Assembly: GCA_024235635.1 (NCBI GenBank)
Contig: JACKMA010000001.1
Coordinates: 310,001-374,000, forward strand
Direction: 5' to 3'
Origin: Zoogloeaceae bacterium
GTDB lineage: Bacteria; Pseudomonadota; Gammaproteobacteria; Burkholderiales; Rhodocyclaceae
Length of the DNA stretch: 64,000 nt
Shown here piece by piece: positions 18,211-27,306 of this stretch (its first letter is position 1; the number at the start of each line of letters is the position of its first letter). The notes beneath the pieces were generated by a model. That model made no database searches. It was not told where the DNA came from and saw only the letters and a list, made by a program, of their open reading frames with translations. A program made the position numbers and the translations under genes.

Positions 18211-18801
18211 CTAGCAGCCGGACTGCCACATCGCATCCTGCACCGACCGCTTGCGTTCCCTCAGGTGGTCCATCCATCCCGCCGAGCCGCCAATTCGCTC
18301 CTGGCCCTCGACGGCTCGAATTCGGTCCCTGAGTTCATTGCAGATTTGTGCTCTCGAGGGCTTGGACGAAGGCAGCTTGATCCTCGGTGACGAGCCGGCG
18401 CGTGCAACAGTTGCGACCTTGCGCTTTTCCGGCTCGACCCCAGCGAACCGGGCGCGGTCCTGCGGCGCGATCACGCTAACGGTGCCGCCATCGATCTTTC
18501 CTGGAACCTGTGCTCCACTGCACGGAAAATCCTGGTAGCTGGTGCCATGCGGTCCGTCACATCGGGTGAGGCCCGGCCTCACGGACGAACGGGCTGTTGG
18601 CGGATCAGGTCGAATCGTTCGTGCAGTGTCATCCGCATTCGACGGCGGCTTCATCGATTCGATTTGCGGCCTTTGCACGTGCCGCGTTCCGAATTGTTCG
18701 TGCTCGTACCACAGGAAGGCGCCGAGCAGCGTTGCGATGATTGCGGCGAGACCTGCCGCCAGGACCGGGGAAGAGGACATATGGCAAACGACTGGAGACA
18801 A
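18211..18801 (-). CDS. Membrane-anchored DUF4124-like protein
   Basis: Small unrecognised-function protein, 196 residues from 18801 or 189 from an internal ATG at 18780. One N-terminal hydrophobic helix (VLAAGLAAIIATLLGAFLWY) anchors it to the inner membrane. The periplasmic part has a CDGPHGTSYQDFPCSG segment, like the Cys-bracketed start of DUF4124 domains, and a C-terminal helix pair, ICNELRDRIRAVE...MWQSGC, the layout common in DUF4124 proteins. Four cysteines could form two disulfides. Assignment is by resemblance only. Confidence 0.7.
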   Translation of the reverse strand: MSPVVCHMSSSPVLAAGLAAIIATLLGAFLWYEHEQFGTRHVQRPQIESMKPPSNADDTARTIRPDPPTARSSVRPGLTRCDGPHGTSYQDFPCSGAQVPGKIDGGTVSVIAPQDRARFAGVEPEKRKVATVARAGSSPRIKLPSSKPSRAQICNELRDRIRAVEGQERIGGSAGWMDHLRERKRSVQDAMWQSGC

Positions 18802-18971
18802 ATTCCATGAGCAAGGCCGAAGATGTCGGAGCAGCCATTACGAACCCGGCGCAGGGCTCCGGGTGGTCCGGCGATGGGGAAGTCGCGGGCTGCGAATCGG
18901 ACACGACCGGTAGTTCGGACGCGGTCGTGGCGACAGCCAGGGGTGTCGCCGGCTCGCGCGCAGATCCCTGA

Positions 18972-19451
18972 TCAGCCGCGTCCGAGCAGTCGATCGAACC
19001 AGCCCACCTTCTTGCTCGCCTTGACGGTGGCCGGCGCACTGTCGCCGTGGTGGTCCCGGTACCAGTTCCCGAAGCGCAGGTCGTGGGTCATGATGTGCCC
19101 GATCAGCCACTTGTTCAGAAATCTGCGAAGCGCCTGGATCCGATCGTCGTCCCATGATTCGCTGGCACTGAGGAAGTCGGCAACGGTGGAACTGAATTCC
19201 TCGTGCAGTTTCAGGTGGCTCGGGAAATCGGGATAGCCGCTGTCTTCCATCAGCTGCTGCTCGTTCGAGAAATGAGTGACGACGTACTCGAGCAATTCGT
19301 CGAGCGTTTCATCCACGGTCGTCAGATCGAGTCGCTTGACCAGCGCGAACAGGTGCTTGTGCTCGCTGTCCACCTGCTGCACGTTGATCTTGAATCCATC
19401 GCGCCATTCCACGACGAACGGCGCCTTCTTCTCCGCTGCTTCAACCATCAT
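18972..19451 (-). CDS. Bacteriohemerythrin
   Basis: Oxygen-binding di-iron four-helix protein of 159 residues, cytoplasmic. The metal ligands are in order: H of SEHKH, HFSNEQQL (H and E), HLKLHEEF (two H), and HIMTHDLRF (H and D), a complete hemerythrin set. ATG 19451, the first of two adjacent ATGs, follows a GAGGG ribosome site; the longer frame to 19544 has no support. Single-domain hemerythrins are associated with O2 delivery or oxygen sensing in microaerobic and motile bacteria. No neighbour clarifies its use here. Confidence 0.93.
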   Translation of the reverse strand: MMVEAAEKKAPFVVEWRDGFKINVQQVDSEHKHLFALVKRLDLTTVDETLDELLEYVVTHFSNEQQLMEDSGYPDFPSHLKLHEEFSSTVADFLSASESWDDDRIQALRRFLNKWLIGHIMTHDLRFGNWYRDHHGDSAPATVKASKKVGWFDRLLGRG

Positions 19452-20047
19452 TTGGCCCTCATGCCCGGTCGATCCATGCGCACCTCGCGGACGGTCAACC
19501 GTGCGCCACACGATCCGATCAACTTTACGGCTCCTGCCGGACACGCCGGATCAAGGAAGTCGTTGCCCAAGATCCCCATCGTCATGGAAAGCATTGAACT
19601 TTAGCGCTGCGGAGACGATTCGAAACCGCGTCCGGCATATGCCGCTGCCGACGGACATGCGCGACCGCCAAAGGATTCCGCATGCGGGACGGCAAGCGGG
19701 CTTCGCCGGATCCGGGACGCCGGCGGACACGACCGATATCGAAGACATCATCCCCGACGATGGTGTGGCGGGCGGAGACGCCTCGGGCCCGGCGCTCGCC
19801 TACCCGCCCGCGGCTGTCCCCACCGGCCCGTTCGCCACCAAGTGGTTCGTTCCGCGCCGAATGCCGGGTACAGGCACTGCCGGCAGCGACCGCGTCAGGC
19901 GGATCTGCAGGGCGGCACCGAGAGACCCGGCTGAAATTCGCGCTGCGCGCGGACCAAAGGCATCGCGGACCTGCGCGCCGCTTGCTCGGCGACGCACAGG
20001 CCCGCTTGTTACCACGCCGCGGCCTCATGCCGCGGGATTACCGCAGG
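19452..20047. other. 596-bp stretch without a supported gene
   Basis: Several frames are open on both strands, as expected for high-G+C DNA, but their translations are Arg/Ala/Pro-rich without domain features. I see no RNA gene or tandem repeat. It must hold the promoter for the hemerythrin gene, reading leftward. Confidence 0.5.
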
Positions 20048-20491
20048 TCAATCCCTGGCGACATCCCCGGCCGGATTGGTCGCCATGAACTCATCGAACT
20101 CGCGCTGATCCTGCCGGCGCCGGGCATCCTTGCGAAAGTCCCGGAACGATTCCGCTCGGCGGCGGATCTCGTCTTTGATTTCGCGGATCCGGTCGTGCTG
20201 GGTCTGCTGGTACTCGTTGAACACCGCATTGTCGCTGTCGTCCCTGGCCCGCTTGCCGATCGAATTGATCTGGCGCCACTTGTCGCGCAGCCAGGCGGGC
20301 AGATCGTCGATCGCATGGCCGGTGGCGGCCCACAGCAGGATCACGAATCCGAGCGGCACCCAGATGAAGAACGCGAGCACGATCGCACCGATGTTGGCGG
20401 CACTCCAGTGTCCGCCCCAGCGACACGACGCGCCGCGATGCGAACAGCGCGGACCGGACTGGGAAGCCTGTGAATATTGAGTCGATGACAT
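20048..20491 (-). CDS. DUF2852 family small membrane protein
   Basis: Protein of 147 residues with one membrane helix (IGAIVLAFFIWVPLGFVILLW) and a long charged C-terminal coiled region, FNEYQQ...RDFRKDARRRQDQREFDEFM, the hallmark of the DUF2852 family, which is better known from alphaproteobacteria. Function unknown. ATG 20491 was chosen over the upstream extension to 20524. The gene is divergent from a TetR regulator, and an operator-like palindrome lies 59 bp upstream of its start, so it is probably that regulator's target. Confidence 0.8.
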   Translation of the reverse strand: MSSTQYSQASQSGPRCSHRGASCRWGGHWSAANIGAIVLAFFIWVPLGFVILLWAATGHAIDDLPAWLRDKWRQINSIGKRARDDSDNAVFNEYQQTQHDRIREIKDEIRRRAESFRDFRKDARRRQDQREFDEFMATNPAGDVARD

Positions 20492-20549
20492 GGTCTCTGG
20501 TCTCCATCTGGTAGCGGAACGCACGGGCCAACACGACTGGCGAGACGAT

Positions 20550-20566
20550 GTTAACGCCGTTCACAT
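20550..20566. promoter_or_regulatory. Putative TetR operator, copy 1
   Basis: GTTAACGCCGTTCACAT. The first 15 bases form an imperfect palindrome (6 of 7 pairs, central C). An exact 17-bp copy lies at 20615. Its place in the short divergent region of a tetR gene and its neighbour fits an autoregulatory operator. Confidence 0.7.
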
Positions 20567-20614
20567 GCAATGTAAGGGAAGCCCGGGTGAATTTCAAGGG
20601 TCGCGACGAAAAAA

Positions 20615-20631
20615 GTTAACGCCGTTCACAT
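20615..20631. promoter_or_regulatory. Putative TetR operator, copy 2
   Basis: Identical 17-bp copy of the element at 20550, same orientation, 65 bp away start to start, and 20 bp before the tetR ATG. Binding here would block tetR transcription, while copy 1 would block the DUF2852 gene. Confidence 0.7.
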
Positions 20632-20651
20632 TACGTGCTATCACTACCCCC

Positions 20652-21260
20652 ATGAGCACAGAAAAGACCCGCTACCATCATGGCCACCTCGCCGAATCCC
20701 TGCTCGAGGCCGTCGACGAGATCGCCTCGCAGTTCGGCATCGAAGCCGTCACGCTGCGCGCATGCGCGAAGAGAGTGGGCGTCTCGCCGTCCTCTGCGTT
20801 CCGCCACTACGTGGACAAGCGCGCGCTGCTCACCGCCTTCGCCACACGCGCACTGAACCAACTCGTCGACGCGATGGAAGGCGCCAAGCAGCAGGTTCAA
20901 CACCATGGCGGCAACGCGTTCCACGCGGTCGGCCTGGCCTACGTCGCCTTCGCCATCGCCAAGCCGGCCTTCTTCCGCGCGATGTGGCGCGAGGAGACCA
21001 TCTATGCGCAGGACGGCGACTATCTCGCCGCCACACGCAAGCTCGCGCAATGCATCCAGGGTGGATTCGCGCAGACACTTCGGGACGAAGACCCGGACGC
21101 CTTCAGTGCCCAGGAACTGCTGGCCTGGTCTTCGGTACACGGCCTGGCCAGCCTGCTGGTGGACGGTCCACTGGCGAAAGGCAAGAGCCGGGACGAATTG
21201 CTCGAGGCTGCAAGCGGCATGATCCAGGCGCTGGACATCGCCCTCGACCAGCCGGTCTGA
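20652..21260 (+). CDS. TetR/AcrR family transcriptional regulator
   Basis: Repressor-type regulator of 202 residues. The N-terminal helix-turn-helix domain runs over residues 1-60 (YHHGHLAESLLEAVDEIASQ, then VTLRACAKRVGVSPSSAFRHY). The C-terminal ligand domain resembles the WHG type (AYVAFAIAKPAFFRAMW). ATG 20652 follows the second operator copy by 20 bp. It likely represses itself and the divergent DUF2852 gene. The inducer is unknown. Confidence 0.92.
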   Translation: MSTEKTRYHHGHLAESLLEAVDEIASQFGIEAVTLRACAKRVGVSPSSAFRHYVDKRALLTAFATRALNQLVDAMEGAKQQVQHHGGNAFHAVGLAYVAFAIAKPAFFRAMWREETIYAQDGDYLAATRKLAQCIQGGFAQTLRDEDPDAFSAQELLAWSSVHGLASLLVDGPLAKGKSRDELLEAASGMIQALDIALDQPV

Positions 21261-21534
21261 CCATCGCTCCCGGCCGCGGGCGGCGGCGCCTGCCGCCGTC
21301 CCATGCGGTGGTGAGGGCCGAAAATCGCCTCCGTCCGTCCGTCCGCCCGGATGGGTCGCCTCGGTGCGGCTGCCGGGCCTTCCACGCGCCCAACGCGGCG
21401 CCGTCGGTGCGGGCCATGCCAGTGCGGGTTTCATTTCCGCAGATCGGTTTCCAGTCCGTCCTACCACCCGCGACGCCGCAAGCTCATCCATACTGAAGAC
21501 CGGATGGACTCCGAGCCGACCGTTTTCGAGCCTG

Positions 21535-22365
21535 ATGAAGCGCCGCATCCGAGTCTTCATTTCATACCGCCGCGATGATTCCGCCTACGTCGCGCTGGCG
21601 GTACGCGACGAACTGGAGCGGAGATTCGGCAAGGGCTCCGTGTTTCTCGACGTCGCCTCGATCACGCCGGGTCAGGATTTTCCCGAACGCATCGAGCAGG
21701 CCATGCAGCAGTCGGACGTGCTGCTGGTCCTCATCGGCGACGGCTGGAACGCCACCGGCGCGGACGGCACCCGCTTGCTGGACATGGCGACCGACTTCCT
21801 GCGGATCGAACTGGAGCTCGGGATCGCGCTGGGCCTACCGATCGTGCCGGTGCTCATCGGCAAGGCACGCATGCCGGGCGAAGCGGAGCTGCCGACGACA
21901 GTGGCTCCGCTGCACCGGGTGCAGGCGGTGGAACTGCGCGCCGGACGAGCGTTTCGCCAGCACCTGCACGAGTTGATCGCCACCGTGCGGACCGTGGCCA
22001 GGCGCCCGCAGCAGGGTCCGCGCGCCGCAGGTTTCCGCGATCGGCGCACGCTCGGCCGGCTGATCGTCGTCGTCGCCCTCGGGCTCGCTGCCGCCTACCC
22101 GGTCTGCATCCACGACCGACTGGCAATGAATCACGCCGTCACCGTCACCCGTACCGCCAAACTGCGTCCGGCACCCGGCACCCACGTGATGCCGGGCACG
22201 GTCCTGGTCCAGGCCGGCGACACCGCCACCTATATCGATCGCAGCCTCCGCAAGTACCTGCTGGTGCGTGAGAACGGCACCTATTTCGACTACTGGCGAA
22301 AATTACGGACAAGCGACGGCCGGGACGGCTGGATCTATGGCGCCTACCTCGAGCAATCGGAGTAG
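21535..22365 (+). CDS. TIR domain membrane protein with C-terminal SH3-like domain
   Basis: Protein of 276 residues with a TIR domain (about 5-150): RVFISYRRDDSAYVA at the start, FLDVASITPGQDF, and the DFLRIELELGIALG helix whose Glu92 sits where TIR NADases have their catalytic glutamate. A membrane helix at about 173-191 is followed by a bacterial SH3-like domain (205-272: LRPAPGTHVMPGTVL, DGRDGWIYGAYL). Predicted topology is cytosolic TIR, periplasmic SH3. ATG 21535 is the start that opens directly into the TIR fold. Known bacterial TIRs act in NAD-dependent defence or signalling; no partner gene is adjacent. Confidence 0.85.
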   Translation: MKRRIRVFISYRRDDSAYVALAVRDELERRFGKGSVFLDVASITPGQDFPERIEQAMQQSDVLLVLIGDGWNATGADGTRLLDMATDFLRIELELGIALGLPIVPVLIGKARMPGEAELPTTVAPLHRVQAVELRAGRAFRQHLHELIATVRTVARRPQQGPRAAGFRDRRTLGRLIVVVALGLAAAYPVCIHDRLAMNHAVTVTRTAKLRPAPGTHVMPGTVLVQAGDTATYIDRSLRKYLLVRENGTYFDYWRKLRTSDGRDGWIYGAYLEQSE

Positions 22366-22430
22366 CCACAACGGTCGCATGCAATGCGGGGAGCTCCAAG
22401 GCCGCTCGGCCAGAGCCGGCCGAGTCACGA

Positions 22431-22820
22431 TCATCGACGCAGGGTCAGGCTACCGGCGGCACGACCGTCCAGCCCGGTCAGCGCATGGGCACCCTCGCCC
22501 GTGCGTCGGGCGCGATAGCACCGTTCATCGACGTCGCCGGATTGCCAGGTCAGGCAATAGCGGTCGCCGGCGATGCGCCAGCGGCCACGGCGCTCGCCGC
22601 CCGGTCCCACTGCGACCACCGAGCCGTCGCGCAAGAACTGCAGCGTCGCGGCAGTGCCTTCGGCGTCCACATGGTCGAAGAGGCCGCCCGACGTGAGCAA
22701 CTGCAGCAACTCCGGTGCACGCATCGCCGGCGGGCCGTCGTCCGACATCGGCCGTCGCGCGCTGCTGCAGGCAGCAAGCGCAGCCACAGTGGCGACGGCG
22801 ACGCACAGGGTTCGATACAT
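22431..22820 (-). CDS. Small lipoprotein, function unknown
   Basis: Predicted outer-membrane or inner-membrane lipoprotein, 129 residues. The N-terminus is a short signal with lipobox VAALAACSS, lipidated on Cys. The mature part contains LLQLLTSGGLFDHV and a compact beta-type end with two cysteines (YCLTW, ERCY), somewhat like small DUF995-type proteins. ATG 22820 has a GGGAG site at good spacing; a GTG two codons upstream is also in frame. It converges with the TIR gene, leaving 65 bp between the two stops. Confidence 0.75.
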   Translation of the reverse strand: MYRTLCVAVATVAALAACSSARRPMSDDGPPAMRAPELLQLLTSGGLFDHVDAEGTAATLQFLRDGSVVAVGPGGERRGRWRIAGDRYCLTWQSGDVDERCYRARRTGEGAHALTGLDGRAAGSLTLRR

Positions 22821-23217
22821 CTTCACGGCTCCCTACCTCCGCCCACCTGTGGCAGGCCATTGCGGTGCGCTCGGTCAAGAGCCGAATGGTAGATCGCGCC
22901 GAAGAAAGAAACGTTGACCGGCGCCGAGGTCCTGGTCCGGAAGAGCGGTTGGTCCGATCGGGGGACACCCGTCTTGCCGGCGGCCGGCCATTTCCCGCCG
23001 TTCGCACATTCGATCGATTCGTTCCTGCTGGCGCTTCGCTAGCATCGGATGACTTGCACGGAACCGTCGCCACGAAACGATTGTTTTCCCCGAATCCGCC
23101 GGCGTTGCGCACTTACGCCACGGCACCGGGGGAAAATGCCGCGAGCGTGCGATCCCGCTTGCCTCGACAAGGCAAGCTGGGCTATCAACGTGTCAACGAA
23201 AAGATTGCAAGAGAAAT
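22821..23217. other. Divergent intergenic region
   Basis: About 400 bp between the lipoprotein and VanY-like genes, which point away from each other. It must hold both promoters. I see no clear -10/-35 pair, operator palindrome or RNA structure. Confidence 0.4.
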
Positions 23218-24051
23218 ATGCAACGCAGAGACTTCGTCCGTCTGGCCTTGCTCGCCCCCTTCGCCAGCCCGCTGCCGGCGCTGGCCAAGCAGGCGACCGA
23301 GCGACCGGAAGCCGCGCCCCCGGCGGCAGATCCGGTCAAGGACTACCTGTTCCGCATGCGCGAACCGGACCACCATTATCCCGGCGACATTCGCGCGGAC
23401 GGGAAGACGCTGGACCTGCTCAACGCGATCGACGCCAGGCTCGCGCGCGCGGAAGACGTCATCGGCTACGCCAACTTCACGGTCGCCAGCCTCGACGACA
23501 TCCTGGCCTTTGCGCGCAACTTCCCACAGATCGGCGAATTCGCCCGCGCAGAGACCGAGCTGATCGAACGGCTTTTCTACGAAGACGCAAGTCACTACGG
23601 CTTCCTCGGAACCAAGCCGCTTGACAGCCTGACCCAGAGCATCGGCCGCAACGAGATCGTCAAGATCCGGGGCTCCGGCCATTACCTGTATCGCGGCCGA
23701 CCCACCTCGATGTACGACGAGATCCGTGCTGCGCTCGGCAGCGACGTCATACTCACCTCCGGCGTGCGTGGCATCGTCAAGCAATTGCGGCTGTTCGTCG
23801 CCAAGGCGACCAGTTTCGACGGCAACCTGTCGCTGGCGTCGCGCTCGCTGGCGCCGCCGGGCTACTCCTTCCACGGCATCGGTGATTTCGACGTCGGTAT
23901 CGCAGGCTGGGGCGCACGCAACTTCACGGCCGATTTCGCCGAAACCGAGATCTTCAAGCGCCTGATCGATCTCGGCTACGTCGCCATCCGCTACCCGCTC
24001 GACAACCGTCTCGGCGTGCGCTTCGAACCCTGGCACATCCGCGTCGGCTGA
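23218..24051 (+). CDS. VanY-type D,D-carboxypeptidase (peptidase M15B)
   Basis: Exported zinc peptidase of 277 residues predicted to trim D-Ala from peptidoglycan stem peptides. The N-terminus QRRDFVRLALLAPF resembles a twin-arginine signal peptide, ending ALA-K. The metal site is complete for M15: SFHGIGDFDVG provides His and Asp, and EPWHIRVG the last His plus catalytic Glu. Export by Tat rather than Sec would be consistent with cofactor loading in the cytoplasm, but that is inference. No van resistance genes are nearby, so a housekeeping wall role is likelier. Confidence 0.88.
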   Translation: MQRRDFVRLALLAPFASPLPALAKQATERPEAAPPAADPVKDYLFRMREPDHHYPGDIRADGKTLDLLNAIDARLARAEDVIGYANFTVASLDDILAFARNFPQIGEFARAETELIERLFYEDASHYGFLGTKPLDSLTQSIGRNEIVKIRGSGHYLYRGRPTSMYDEIRAALGSDVILTSGVRGIVKQLRLFVAKATSFDGNLSLASRSLAPPGYSFHGIGDFDVGIAGWGARNFTADFAETEIFKRLIDLGYVAIRYPLDNRLGVRFEPWHIRVG

Positions 24052-24255
24052 ACGCCCACGGCAGGGGCCCGGTCGACGCACCGGGCGGCGCAGCCGTCGC
24101 CCGCCCCCGCAATCCTACGCGCGGTCCGCGCGCGCATCCGCTTGCAAACGCTCGCAATTACGCACTGCAACATTGCCGTCGGCTCGACTATGATGGATGG
24201 GTTTCCACCGGGGTCGTGACGCCCCGTGGGGAGTACAGTCAGGCTTGGAGTGGGC

Positions 24256-24582
24256 ATGACGGATCGCGAAGAGAAGACCGGTATCGGCCTGGCGTTCGGC
24301 GCTGCGGCGGGCATGCTCCTGCTTTCGCTGGCCATGCTGCTAGCCTGGGACGCCGGCACCGACGTGCAGCCCGACCTGTCGCCCGGCGGCGTATCGGGCC
24401 TCAGCACGATGACCGGCGTCCTCGCGCTCGACACCGATCGCGGCGCGAACGGCGTTCGCGCACATGCACTCAAGCGCCACGCTGACGCGGTCGCCACCGA
24501 CGCCGGCGGCGACGCCGAAGCACCGCCACCGATCCCCGCAACGGCAAGCAAGGTCGCCCGGGCGCCCACTGCCGACCGATAG
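24256..24582 (+). CDS. Small single-pass membrane protein, unknown
   Basis: Unrecognised 108-residue protein. From ATG 24256, after a GGAG site, it has a charged N-terminus (MTDREEKTG), one membrane helix (LAFGAAAGMLLLSLAMLLAW) and an Ala/Pro-rich tail with no motif. A frame continuing upstream to 24226 is less likely. Codon use matches its neighbours. Confidence 0.6.
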   Translation: MTDREEKTGIGLAFGAAAGMLLLSLAMLLAWDAGTDVQPDLSPGGVSGLSTMTGVLALDTDRGANGVRAHALKRHADAVATDAGGDAEAPPPIPATASKVARAPTADR

Positions 24583-24739
24583 CCGGCCGGCGCGACCACC
24601 GCTCGCGCCGCGCGCATCGCCGATTCCAGCAGATCACCCGGCTTCGCCGAACCACTGCGACGACGCCGGGTCCCACGCTTGTTGGCGGACGCCGGCCGGC
24701 CGATAATCGGGCGGTGTCTGCAATCCTGCCCTCAACTCC

Positions 24740-25819
24740 ATGACCCGCCGCCCGACCATCCCGATCATCGACGAACGCAGCCGGCTGCCGGGCGCCGGCC
24801 GGGTTGAACCCGGCCGCGACCTCAGCGATCGCCGCGGCCGCGAACTGCGCGATCTGCGCATCTCGATCACCGACCGTTGCAACTTCCGCTGCATCTACTG
24901 CATGCCCAAGGGCGTGTTCGGCAAGGACTATCCCTTCCTCGGGCGCAAGGAATTGCTGAGCTTCGAGGAGATCACCCGGCTGGCACGGATCTTCGCCGAG
25001 CAAGGGGTCCGCAAGATTCGGATCACCGGCGGCGAACCGCTGCTGCGCCGCGGTGTCGAGCACCTGATCGCCGCGCTGGCCAGGATCGCCGGCATCGAGC
25101 TGACGCTGACCACCAACGGCGTCTTGCTGCCCCGGCTGGCGACCCGCCTGCGCGACGCCGGTCTGGACCGCATCACCGTCAGCCTCGATGCCCTCGACGA
25201 GAAAACCTTCCGCCGCATGAACGACGTCGATTTCCCGGTGGCCGACGTGCTGGCCGGCATCGCGGCAGCGGAACGGGCGGGCTTCGGCCAGATCAAGGTC
25301 AACATGGTGGTCAAGCGCGGCGTGAACGATCATGCCGTGATGGACCTTGCCCGCCACTTCCGCGGCAGCGGCCACATCGTGCGCTTCATCGAATACATGG
25401 ACGTCGGCAGTTCCAACGGCTGGCGCATGGACGAGGTGCTGCCGTCGCGCGAGGTGGTCGATCGTATCGCGGCCGAATTCCCGCTGCAGCCGGCCGACGC
25501 CAACTACGCCGGCGAGGTGGCCCAGCGCTGGCGCTACGCCGACGGCAGCGGCGAGGTCGGCGTCATCTCGTCGGTGACCCAGGCCTTCTGCGCCACCTGC
25601 ACGCGACTGCGGCTGTCGACCGAAGGCAAGCTCTACACCTGCCTGTTCGCGCAGCAGGGTCACGACCTTCGCGCCCTGCTGCGTGGCGGTGCCGACGACG
25701 AACGCCTGCGCTCGGCGATCGCCGCGGTCTGGCAGCAGCGCGAAGACCGCTATTCGGAGATCCGCACGGCGGAAACCGCAGCCGCGCGCAAGATCGAGAT
25801 GTCCTACATCGGCGGCTGA
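24740..25819 (+). CDS. moaA: GTP 3',8-cyclase MoaA (molybdopterin biosynthesis)
   Basis: Radical-SAM enzyme that starts molybdenum-cofactor synthesis by cyclising GTP, with MoaC completing cyclic pyranopterin. The 359-residue product has the N-terminal cluster CNFRCIYC (Cys47, 51, 54), the SAM-binding ITGGEPLLRRG, and the second 4Fe-4S ligands near the C-terminus (FCATCTRLRL and TCLF). It ends with the conserved di-glycine tail SYIGG. No other moa genes are in the window. It converges on rmuC with 15 bp between stops. Confidence 0.96.
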   Translation: MTRRPTIPIIDERSRLPGAGRVEPGRDLSDRRGRELRDLRISITDRCNFRCIYCMPKGVFGKDYPFLGRKELLSFEEITRLARIFAEQGVRKIRITGGEPLLRRGVEHLIAALARIAGIELTLTTNGVLLPRLATRLRDAGLDRITVSLDALDEKTFRRMNDVDFPVADVLAGIAAAERAGFGQIKVNMVVKRGVNDHAVMDLARHFRGSGHIVRFIEYMDVGSSNGWRMDEVLPSREVVDRIAAEFPLQPADANYAGEVAQRWRYADGSGEVGVISSVTQAFCATCTRLRLSTEGKLYTCLFAQQGHDLRALLRGGADDERLRSAIAAVWQQREDRYSEIRTAETAAARKIEMSYIGG

Positions 25820-25834
25820 GCCGCGCGACGACCG

Positions 25835-27253
25835 TCAGGCGCCGCCGTCGGCCAGACGCGGCGGCGACTCGGCGGCATCCTCGGGCTCGTCGAGCTGGGC
25901 CGATTCGATGCGCTGGAAACGCGCGCTGATCTTGCGGCTCGACACCTGCACTTCGCGAACGTCGCGATTGGCCTGCTCGATGTGTGCGGCGAGCTTCTGC
26001 ATGCGCTCGTCGAAGCGCGTGAAGTCCTTCGAGAGCTTGCCCAGGGCATCGCGTATGACGTGGATCTGCTTGCGCGTCTCGACATCCTTCAGCACCGCGC
26101 GGGCAGTGTTCAGCACGGCCATCAGCGTGGTCGGCGACACCACCCAGACCCGGCGCGCCTGGGCGTGGGCGACGAATTCCGGGTGCGCCGCGTGAATCTC
26201 GGCGAACACCGCCTCGGCCGGCACGAACATCACCGCACCGTCGGAGGTCACGTCGGGCACGATGTACTTGTCGGCAATGGCGTCGGCATGGCGACGCAGA
26301 TCTGCGCGAAAGGCGCTGCGGGCGGCGCGCCGCTCGAAATCACCGGTCGCCGGATCCACCATGCGCCGGAAGTTCTCGAGCGGAAACTTGGAATCCACGG
26401 CAACGCGACCGGTCGGCTCGGGCAGGCACAGCAGGCAGTCGACACGGGTGCCATTGGGCAGCGTCGCCTGGAACTCGTAGGCATCGGGCGGCAGGGCGTT
26501 CCTCACCAAGGCCTCGAGCTGCACCTCGCCGAAGGCGCCCCGTGCCTGGCGGTCGCCGAGCAGTTCCTGCAAGCCGACCACGTTGGTGGTCAGTCCGTCG
26601 ATCTTCTTCTGCGCCTCGTCGATCGTCGCGAGCCGCGCCATGACGTTGGCAAAGGTCTCGTTGGTCTTGCGGAAGCCCTCGTCGAGCCGCTCGTCGACAC
26701 GGCCGCTGATCGCCTCCACGCGTTCGTTGATGCCGCGGCTCAGGGCCTCGATGCTGGCAGCCAGCAGTTCGCGATCCTTGCGGCCGTGCTCGGACAGGGT
26801 CTGCAGGGTGCTCGCCAGCACCTCGCTGCGCATCTTCGCGAGCCCGTCGGTGAGTGTCGTCGTCACCGCGGCAAGTCGCGTCGACAGGTCCTCGCGCTGG
26901 CCGTCCATGGCCTTGTGCAAGGCCAGTTGCAGGGACTGCATCGCCTCGCGCGTGGCGCTCAGTTCGGCCTGCATCCGCCGGCCGAGACGATCCGCGTGTT
27001 CCTGCGCGCGCGTGTCGAGTCGATCGCTCTGGCGCGCCAGGCCCTGGTGCAGGTCCGCCAGCATCTCGCGGTGCCGCTCGCCGAGTTCGAGCGCGAGGAC
27101 CTCGGCGATCTCGTCGGGCAAGGTCTCCTGTCGGCGTTGCAGCCGGTCGAGACGGACCGCCAGCCACAATGTGGCGCCCACCAGCACCGAGACGGCGCCG
27201 AGCAACCACAACTGGAAGTTCGGGATGTCGATGGCAAGGGCCGCGGGGTTCAT
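25835..27253 (-). CDS. rmuC: DNA recombination protein RmuC
   Basis: Membrane-anchored nuclease-fold protein that limits inversions at short inverted repeats. From ATG 27253 it has 472 residues: an N-terminal membrane helix (FQLWLLGAVSVLVGATLWLAV), about 180 residues of coiled coil, then the conserved RmuC domain with RGAFGEVQLEALV, RVDCLLCLP, VAVDSKFPLENF and TSDGAVMFVPAEAVF, which fits a restriction-endonuclease-like core. An alternative ATG at 27277 adds eight residues. Length and domain order are standard. Confidence 0.93.
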   Translation of the reverse strand: MNPAALAIDIPNFQLWLLGAVSVLVGATLWLAVRLDRLQRRQETLPDEIAEVLALELGERHREMLADLHQGLARQSDRLDTRAQEHADRLGRRMQAELSATREAMQSLQLALHKAMDGQREDLSTRLAAVTTTLTDGLAKMRSEVLASTLQTLSEHGRKDRELLAASIEALSRGINERVEAISGRVDERLDEGFRKTNETFANVMARLATIDEAQKKIDGLTTNVVGLQELLGDRQARGAFGEVQLEALVRNALPPDAYEFQATLPNGTRVDCLLCLPEPTGRVAVDSKFPLENFRRMVDPATGDFERRAARSAFRADLRRHADAIADKYIVPDVTSDGAVMFVPAEAVFAEIHAAHPEFVAHAQARRVWVVSPTTLMAVLNTARAVLKDVETRKQIHVIRDALGKLSKDFTRFDERMQKLAAHIEQANRDVREVQVSSRKISARFQRIESAQLDEPEDAAESPPRLADGGA

Positions 27254-27306
27254 GACGTCGGCGAGTATAACCGCCATGCCGCCGGGCCCGGCAAAGGCCC
27301 ACAGTC

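Noticed and set aside
19582..20028. A leftward frame of 148 codons in the gap before the DUF2852 gene
   Set aside because: Arg/Ser-rich translation with no motif, no ribosome site and composition like other chance frames here.
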